Source: Terrimesophilobacter sp039923755 (lineage in GTDB: Bacteria > Actinomycetota > Actinomycetes > Actinomycetales > Microbacteriaceae). From it: 17,596 nucleotides of DNA. The notes beneath the pieces are model-generated. The model made no database searches and had not been told where the DNA came from. It saw nothing but the letters and a program-made list of their open reading frames with translations. Made by a program: the position numbers and the translations under genes. The DNA lies in contig JBDTCD010000021.1 of the NCBI GenBank assembly GCA_039923755.1, positions 1 through 17,596 of the forward strand, read 5' to 3'. This document shows positions 13,310 to 17,596 of this stretch, piece by piece; the first letter of the stretch is position 1, and every line of letters begins with the position of its first letter.

Positions 13310-13681
13310 TCAGATTGTTCGGCCGAGCCAGAGGCCGAGACCGGCAAAGACCACCGCGACGACAATCATGCCGAAGGAGTTCGCCACCGCAGCCCAGATG
13401 CGCCGGTCCTGAAGCAAGCGGAGGCTTTGGAAGCTTGTCGTACTGAACGCCGTGAAGCCTCCCACGAGCCCCACTCCGATCGACCTTCCCCAGACTTCGG
13501 GCAGCACATGGGATGCGAGCAGTCCGGTGACGAGCCCCAGAACAAATGAGCCTGAGGTATTGATGATCGTCATGGCGATCGGATAACTGGGGCGCACTCG
13601 GCGGTGAATTCCTGCGTTCAGTGCGAGCCGCAGTGCAGCGCCCACACCGCCACTGACCGCGATCAAGAGTGTCGTGAACAT
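13310..13681 (-). CDS. crcB: Fluoride efflux channel subunit CrcB/Fluc (first type)
   Basis: A small four-helix membrane protein of the Fluc/CrcB family, which forms dual-topology dimeric fluoride channels that lower cytoplasmic F-. The protein has 123 residues from the ATG at 13681; a GTG one codon upstream is equally possible. Membrane segments are at about 3-23, 34-58, 65-85 and 97-120. Family motifs: GGVGAALRLALN, INTSGSFVLG (about 39-48, pore Asn) and VGGFTAFSTTSF (the TTFSTF-type central region with its Phe residues). The start overlaps the stop of the second crcB gene, so the two are made together and likely form a heterodimer, as known for adjacent crcB pairs. A hairpin follows the stop. 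Confidence 0.92.
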   Translation of the reverse strand: MFTTLLIAVSGGVGAALRLALNAGIHRRVRPSYPIAMTIINTSGSFVLGLVTGLLASHVLPEVWGRSIGVGLVGGFTAFSTTSFQSLRLLQDRRIWAAVANSFGMIVVAVVFAGLGLWLGRTI

Positions 13682-14205
13682 CACTCTGCCCCCGAAACAT
13701 GTGGCGGGATTCGATTCCAGCGGCCGGCCATCACGATGCCGAGCCAGGTTGCCGCTGCGCCCGCGACGATGGTGCCGAGTCCGTACGCGGCGGCGAAGAC
13801 GATCTGGCCTTGTTCAGCCACGTGGAATACATCCACCGCCAACTCGGCGTAGCTTGTGAACGCCCCGAGGAAACCGACGCCGATGAGCAGGCGGAGAGTG
13901 CGGCGGCGGGGTGTTTCCTGGCCTTCAGACAGCGACTGCAGTAGCACCCCAAGCAGGAGCGGGCCGAGGATGTTGACCGCCATGGTTCCCGCAGAGAGGC
14001 CGTCCCATTCTGGCGAGACCTCCGTGAGCCCGAACCGTGCAAGTGTCCCGAGTGCTCCACCGAGCGCGGCAAGGCCGAGGTAGCTCGGTCGGAGACGGAT
14101 GGCCACGGGAACGCCGACGACGGTTCGCGACACCTCGAGGTCGCTGTTGATCGGAAGCAGCGCACGCGATCGCCGCCAAAGCCGTGCAAGGGCGCTCGAT
14201 CCCAT
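13681..14205 (-). CDS. crcB: Fluoride efflux channel subunit CrcB/Fluc (second type)
   Basis: The partner Fluc subunit, 174 residues, longer than the usual 120-130 because of an extra basic N-terminus of about 40 residues. Four hydrophobic segments follow, starting at SYLGLAALGGALGTLARFGL (41-60). The pore Asn lies in AVNILGPLLLG. The central motif is GFLGAFTSYAEL, where the usual form is GFxGxFTTFSTF, so the Phe/Thr/Ser residues of the ion path are partly lost; a specialised or structural role in a heterodimer fits. ATG 14205 is kept because AAGGAAGG lies 11 nt upstream and it sits 7 nt after the sugar dehydrogenase stop. Alternative starts closer to the first helix lack such a site. Confidence 0.87.
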   Translation of the reverse strand: MGSSALARLWRRSRALLPINSDLEVSRTVVGVPVAIRLRPSYLGLAALGGALGTLARFGLTEVSPEWDGLSAGTMAVNILGPLLLGVLLQSLSEGQETPRRRTLRLLIGVGFLGAFTSYAELAVDVFHVAEQGQIVFAAAYGLGTIVAGAAATWLGIVMAGRWNRIPPHVSGAE

Positions 14206-14212
14206 GCTTTGC

Positions 14213-15373
14213 TTAGCCTTCCTTCAACGGCTCCAGTTGCACCTGGAGAAGTTTGTCGTCACCGGTTCGCGGTGAACCGCGCCCGTCCGTGTTGTTGGTG
14301 AGAATCCAAAGAGTGCCGTCTGGTCCGGGAATTGCGTCGCGCAATCGACCGTACTGTCCGGTAAACCACGCTGTCGCATGCGCCGTGGGTTCAGGGTAGA
14401 TCGCCCAGAGCCGCTGGCCGCGCAGTGACACCATAAAGAAGGTGTTGTGAACGAAGGCCAGTCCGCTGGGGCTCGCGTCAGCGGTCGGCCACTGCAGGAC
14501 CGGGTCGACGAAGCCAGCCTTCGAACCTTTCCCCTCGACAATCGGCCAACCGTAGTTCTTGCCCGCCACGATGCGGTTGAATTCGTCCCACGTGTTCTGA
14601 CCGAATTCGGATGCCCACAATTGGCCGGTGGAGTCCCAGGCAAGCCCTTGGGGGTTGCGATGGCCCAGCGTGTAGATCAGGGACCCGGGGAACGGGTTGT
14701 CGGCAGGAACACTGCCGTCGAGATTCATGCGAAGGATTTTGCCGTTCAGGGAGGTCTTGTCCTGGGCTCGATTTGGCACACTCGCGTCGCCGACGGTGGC
14801 GTAGAGCTTGCCGTCGGGGCCGAACGCGATGCGGCCCCCGTTGTGGTTCGACGCCTTCGCAAGTCCGGTGAGGATCTTCTCCTGTTTGCCAAGAGAGTAG
14901 GAACCGGCCGAGCCGACGAGCGGCATCCGCACGATGCGATTGTCCGTTGCACTCGTGTAATACGAGTAGAGGTAGGTCGTTGTTCCGGCCACCAAAACTG
15001 CCAGCCCCAGCAATCCGCCCTCTCCACCATGAGCCACTCCCTGCACAGTACCGACGGTACGTATCTTCCCCGCTGCCGTGTACTCCAGCACAGCGCCAAC
15101 ATCGCGCTCGCTGATCAGAGCGGAACCGGTGGAGAGCCGCACGATCGACCATGGCGCGTCGAGTCCGGTGATGAGCGCTTTCGGCGTGCCGACAGGGGCG
15201 ACGGATTCGAGTTCCAGCGCGGGTGTCGGAGGGGACGACGGCGGCGATGATGGTGAGGTGGAGGGCTCAGGAAACGGCACCGCGCTGGGCGTTTCAGTCA
15301 CCGGCGTCGCGCAACTCACGAGCGACAGTGTGACTGCTGCCGCTACGAGACCGCTACGCACCCGCCGGTTCAT
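14213..15373 (-). CDS. Lipoprotein PQQ-dependent sugar dehydrogenase (sorbosone/glucose dehydrogenase type)
   Basis: A 386-residue secreted protein. A signal peptide with lipobox SLVSC puts Cys21 as the lipid-anchored residue, followed by a Pro/Ser-rich linker (about 26-51) and a six-bladed beta-propeller from about 60. The propeller matches soluble quinoprotein glucose dehydrogenase: SNHNGGRIAFGPDGKLY (175-191, with the catalytic-type His177), TVGDAS, GHRNPQGLAWD (237-247, Arg239) and ASEFGQNTWDEFN. Members oxidise aldose sugars outside the membrane with PQQ and Ca2+; no PQQ synthesis genes are seen here, so the cofactor may be scavenged or the activity altered. It probably heads an operon with the crcB pair (7-nt gap), though functional linkage is not obvious. 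Confidence 0.9.
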   Translation of the reverse strand: MNRRVRSGLVAAAVTLSLVSCATPVTETPSAVPFPEPSTSPSSPPSSPPTPALELESVAPVGTPKALITGLDAPWSIVRLSTGSALISERDVGAVLEYTAAGKIRTVGTVQGVAHGGEGGLLGLAVLVAGTTTYLYSYYTSATDNRIVRMPLVGSAGSYSLGKQEKILTGLAKASNHNGGRIAFGPDGKLYATVGDASVPNRAQDKTSLNGKILRMNLDGSVPADNPFPGSLIYTLGHRNPQGLAWDSTGQLWASEFGQNTWDEFNRIVAGKNYGWPIVEGKGSKAGFVDPVLQWPTADASPSGLAFVHNTFFMVSLRGQRLWAIYPEPTAHATAWFTGQYGRLRDAIPGPDGTLWILTNNTDGRGSPRTGDDKLLQVQLEPLKEG

Positions 15374-15440
15374 GCATCCATCATTCAGCAGTCGGTGTGT
15401 GTGGTGGGTAAAAATTGTGGGTTGGCAGTCGTCTAGGTGG

Positions 15441-15452
15441 GTAGCCGGCTAC
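15441..15452. repeat. 12-bp palindrome at the lipoprotein gene end
   Basis: GTAGCCGGCTAC is a perfect palindrome that includes the TAG stop of the lipoprotein gene. It could fold as a 4-bp stem with a CCGG loop, but is too weak to call a terminator. Three GTGGGT copies lie nearby at about 15404, 15417 and 15437. Confidence 0.3.
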
Positions 15453-16216
15453 GGCCACGTGACCTCGAATTCGATCTGCGGTGTATCGAACGGGGACAGG
15501 GCAAACGTTGTCGTCACGGTCGGGGCTGGGCTTCCGGTATCCCGGACTCGGATCAGCAGATCGATCGCGTCCTTCCCGTCAAGGTACCGCGCGCTCGCGA
15601 GATAGGTCCCAAGAGGCACGTCTCCGATGCGCCGGATGCTCGGCGTCCTGACGAGGGTTTCACCCTCGCTTCCATCTACGAGCGCGCCAACAGGCGTGAG
15701 GGTGAGCTCGACCTGGGACGTAGGAACCTCGTCAGATTCGGACATCGGGTACACCCAGACATCGCTTCCGTAATGGCCGCCTTCGATGGTGGAACCGCTC
15801 AGCCTCCACTCGAGGTTTCGTACAGCGCCTTTGCTGGCGGTGAAGGTGCCGCCGGTGACGTCGGTGAGGGGCATCCGAACGGAAACGTCGCCGAGTTGCA
15901 CGGTTTTATAGCCGCCAATGCGCCAGGATCCCGTGTAGATGTCAGGGACCTGAATCTCGTAATACCCGCTTTCATCGGTCAACGTCGTGAGATTGGTGTT
16001 GTACGACATCCTGTTGTCGGCAAACACCTCCGCGCGAGAGACCGGGGTGCCGTACGAGGTCATGACGTGCCCGCGGACGACTCCGCTGATGGGCTGGTAC
16101 TCGCCACCTGGAGTACCGGGTCGGCCTTCTACACATCCCGAAACCATGATCATGAAGGCGGCCAGGAGAAGGCCCGCGAGCGCGGGTGCTGCACGTCGTC
16201 CGGGTGTCGAATCCAT
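15449..16216 (-). CDS. Lipoprotein with carboxypeptidase-regulatory-like domain
   Basis: A 255-residue predicted lipoprotein of unknown function. A basic N-terminus and hydrophobic stretch end in the lipobox MVSGC, with Cys28 as the lipidated residue. Residues from about 44 to 110 look like a carboxypeptidase-regulatory or CNA-B-like beta-sandwich: GVVRGHVMTSYGTPVSRAEV, then DESGYYEIQVP. The C-terminal half is also beta-rich with TSQVELTLTPVG and FALSPFDTPQIEFEV; no catalytic residues are evident. TATAAT ends 7 nt before the ATG, so the gene is probably leaderless and strongly transcribed. It lies between the spermidine-synthase-like gene and the sugar dehydrogenase gene on the same strand. 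A surface-adhesion or binding role is possible but not shown. Confidence 0.82.
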   Translation of the reverse strand: MDSTPGRRAAPALAGLLLAAFMIMVSGCVEGRPGTPGGEYQPISGVVRGHVMTSYGTPVSRAEVFADNRMSYNTNLTTLTDESGYYEIQVPDIYTGSWRIGGYKTVQLGDVSVRMPLTDVTGGTFTASKGAVRNLEWRLSGSTIEGGHYGSDVWVYPMSESDEVPTSQVELTLTPVGALVDGSEGETLVRTPSIRRIGDVPLGTYLASARYLDGKDAIDLLIRVRDTGSPAPTVTTTFALSPFDTPQIEFEVTWP

Positions 16217-16223
16217 GACCTTG

Positions 16224-16229
16224 ATTATA
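16224..16229 (-). promoter_or_regulatory. Consensus -10 box of the lipoprotein gene
   Basis: TATAAT (minus strand) matches the sigma-A consensus fully and ends 7 nt before the ATG at 16216. Transcription would start at the start codon. AAGG occurs in the 7-nt gap, but it would lie upstream of the transcript start. No good -35 hexamer is seen. Confidence 0.6.
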
Positions 16230-16251
16230 GATCGATAAGTAAGTGTTTCGG

Positions 16252-17106
16252 TCAGCGTTGACGGAAGATGCTCGCCGACGGCAGTGGTGATGCTGTCGCC
16301 GTCGCGTCGGTGACCACGAGGGCTCCGGCGGTCCAGTCCGCAAGCTCACGCCCAGTGAGCACTTTCGCGGGATGCGGGCCTCCGGCGAGAAGGCGCGGCA
16401 TCCAGTCGAGCGGGAGTGGCCGCCGTGAACCCGCCAGCACGACATTGCCGAATCGCCGACCCTTGAGAATCTGGGGTTCGGCGAGAGCTGCCACGTCAGC
16501 GACCACCGAGGACAGCGTCGCAGCTTGCCCGCGTGCGAACGCGAGCCCCGGCCCGTCTGCGACGTTGACCAGCACCACCCCGTCCGGGACCAGGAGCTCG
16601 ACGGCTTCACGGTAGAACTCGGCGCTCGTGACGTGCGCCGGGGTGCGCGCGCCGGCGAAGATGTCCACAATGAGCAGGTCGACGGCTCCGCGAATCCCTT
16701 CGGGAAGACGACCGATGACATCCCTCGCATCGCCATACCGAACCCGGATGGACGCCTGTTTCGACCATGGAAGAACCGATCGAACCAGGTCGACGAGGTC
16801 GCTCTCAAGTTCGATCACCTGCTGGCGGGACCCCGGCCGAGTCGCCTCGATGTACCGGGGCAGCGTGAGTGCGCCTGCACCAAGATGCACGGCGGTGAGG
16901 GGCTGGCCGGGCAGTTTCAGTTGGTCGATCACGTGACCCATGCGCTGCACATATTCGAAGAAGAGCTGAGTCGGGTCCTCGAGATTGACGTGCGATTGCG
17001 GGGTGCCGTCCACGGTGAGGGTATAGGAGCCGGGAACCCAGCGATCCGGTTCGATGACCGCACGGTATCCGCTGCCCTTCAGCACGACCGAGGAATTCAC
17101 CTTCAC
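16252..17106 (-). CDS. Spermidine-synthase-like protein (Rossmann methyltransferase fold)
   Basis: A 284-residue cytosolic protein of the spermidine synthase-like superfamily. An N-terminal segment DGTPQSHVNL (33-42) resembles the substrate-side loop of spermidine synthases. The nucleotide site is VHLGAGALTLPRYIEA (73-88), then an acidic ligand in VIELESDLVDLV (97-108), GDARDV (125-130), and VDLLIVDIFAG (142-152). The Tyr-His-Glu motif of true spermidine synthases is not present after VNLEDPTQ, so aminopropyl transfer is doubtful and an S-adenosylmethionine-dependent role is only possible. GTG 17106 was preferred; GTG 17100 would also serve. The longer reading frame overlaps the divergent ureohydrolase and was rejected. 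That gene starts 25 nt away, so the two may share control. Confidence 0.75.
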   Translation of the reverse strand: MKVNSSVVLKGSGYRAVIEPDRWVPGSYTLTVDGTPQSHVNLEDPTQLFFEYVQRMGHVIDQLKLPGQPLTAVHLGAGALTLPRYIEATRPGSRQQVIELESDLVDLVRSVLPWSKQASIRVRYGDARDVIGRLPEGIRGAVDLLIVDIFAGARTPAHVTSAEFYREAVELLVPDGVVLVNVADGPGLAFARGQAATLSSVVADVAALAEPQILKGRRFGNVVLAGSRRPLPLDWMPRLLAGGPHPAKVLTGRELADWTAGALVVTDATATASPLPSASIFRQR

Positions 17107-17131
17107 ATGCCGACACTGCCACACTTGACCT

Positions 17132-17596
17132 ATGACCGCACCGAAGCGAGACCTTCCCCCGGGCATGCGCGCCCAACTCGACGCCTCGTCGTTCCAGGGG
17201 CCGGCGACGTTCGGCATGCGCCCGCTCCTCACCGAGCCGGAGCAACTCGATTCGTGGCAGCCGGATGTCGCCATCGTCGGTGCGCCGTGGGATGACAACA
17301 CCACCAACCGCCCAGGCGCTCGGTTCGGACCCCGCGCGATGCGCGCGAACGCCTACGACCCCGGTACCTACCACCTCGATCTGCAGGTGGAGATGTTCGA
17401 TCATCTCGAAGTGATCGACTACGGCGATGCGATCATGAGCCATGGGATGTGGGAGCAGTCGAAGGAGGCCATCCACCAGCGGGTCGGTGAGATCGCCAGC
17501 CGCGGGATAATCCCCATCATTCTGGGCGGCGACCACTCGATCACGTGGCCGGCCGCCACGGCGGTTGCCGAACATCACGGTTTCGGCAACGTCGGC
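17132..17596 (+). CDS. Ureohydrolase, agmatinase family (partial, C-terminus beyond window)
   Basis: The first 155 residues of a manganese-dependent arginase/agmatinase-family enzyme; the rest lies outside the window. Recognisable parts: VAIVGAPWDDNTTNRPGA (46-63), RFGPRAMRANAY (64-75) and the first metal motif GGDHS (132-136, with ligand His135). The NRPGARFGPRAMR region is typical of agmatinase, guanidinobutyrase and related enzymes, which split guanidino compounds into an amine and urea. Formimidoylglutamase (HutG) belongs to the same fold, but HutF already serves that step here. The substrate cannot be fixed without the C-terminal half. ATG 17132 has no ribosome-binding site, so the transcript may be leaderless. 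Confidence 0.85.
   Translation, partial: MTAPKRDLPPGMRAQLDASSFQGPATFGMRPLLTEPEQLDSWQPDVAIVGAPWDDNTTNRPGARFGPRAMRANAYDPGTYHLDLQVEMFDHLEVIDYGDAIMSHGMWEQSKEAIHQRVGEIASRGIIPIILGGDHSITWPAATAVAEHHGFGNVG

Noticed and set aside
17107..17307. A 67-residue N-terminal extension of the spermidine-synthase-like protein
   Set aside because: It lies opposite the start of the ureohydrolase gene and shows no domain.
17132..17596. The ureohydrolase as HutG formimidoylglutamase
   Set aside because: The family fold fits, but HutF already uses formimidoylglutamate, the gene is 9 kb from the hut genes, and the N-terminal motifs look like the agmatinase branch; the C-terminal half would be needed to decide.

Overview
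The window looks like chromosomal DNA from a high-GC Gram-positive bacterium (Actinomycetota), most likely Microbacteriaceae. The grounds are the GC-rich coding bias, frequent GTG starts, four-base GTGA overlaps, CGNR/ABATE, DUF427 and paired CrcB proteins, and several genes that seem to lack a leader. The family assignment is a judgement from gene content and base composition, not a database result.

Left part (1-8233, minus strand): a histidine-utilisation (hut) operon in the order hutH-hutU-hutI-hutF. It encodes histidine ammonia-lyase, urocanate hydratase, imidazolonepropionase and formimidoylglutamate deiminase; hutF runs off the left edge. Gaps are 11 nt, an 8-nt overlap and 1 nt. Upstream of hutH is a 388-bp AT-richer intergenic region with candidate operators. 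A Phd/YefM-RelE toxin-antitoxin pair follows, then an IclR-family regulator co-transcribed behind hutD. The HutU, and to a lesser degree HutI and HutH, depart from the textbook signature motifs.

Middle (8230-12083, plus strand): hutD and an M20 amidohydrolase (carbamoylase/allantoate-amidohydrolase type) diverge from a perfect inverted repeat with 13-bp arms. Both likely GTG start codons sit at mirror positions in its arms, each 6 nt after a TAnnnT -10 box. Because HutF produces N-formyl-L-glutamate and no classical HutG deformylase is seen, the M20 enzyme is a candidate for the last step to glutamate. It is followed by five tandem ~15-bp repeats, an aldehyde dehydrogenase of the 2-oxoglutarate-semialdehyde type, an overlapping ComB-like protein and a DUF427 protein.

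Right part (12090-17106, minus strand): a CGNR zinc-finger regulator with a palindrome over its own promoter, a SprT-like zinc protease, two overlapping CrcB/Fluc fluoride-channel subunits, a secreted PQQ-type sugar dehydrogenase lipoprotein, a second small lipoprotein and a spermidine-synthase-like methyltransferase-fold protein. Divergent from the last, only 25 nt away, a ureohydrolase (agmatinase family) begins and runs off the right edge. No tRNA, rRNA, CRISPR array or insertion sequence was seen.
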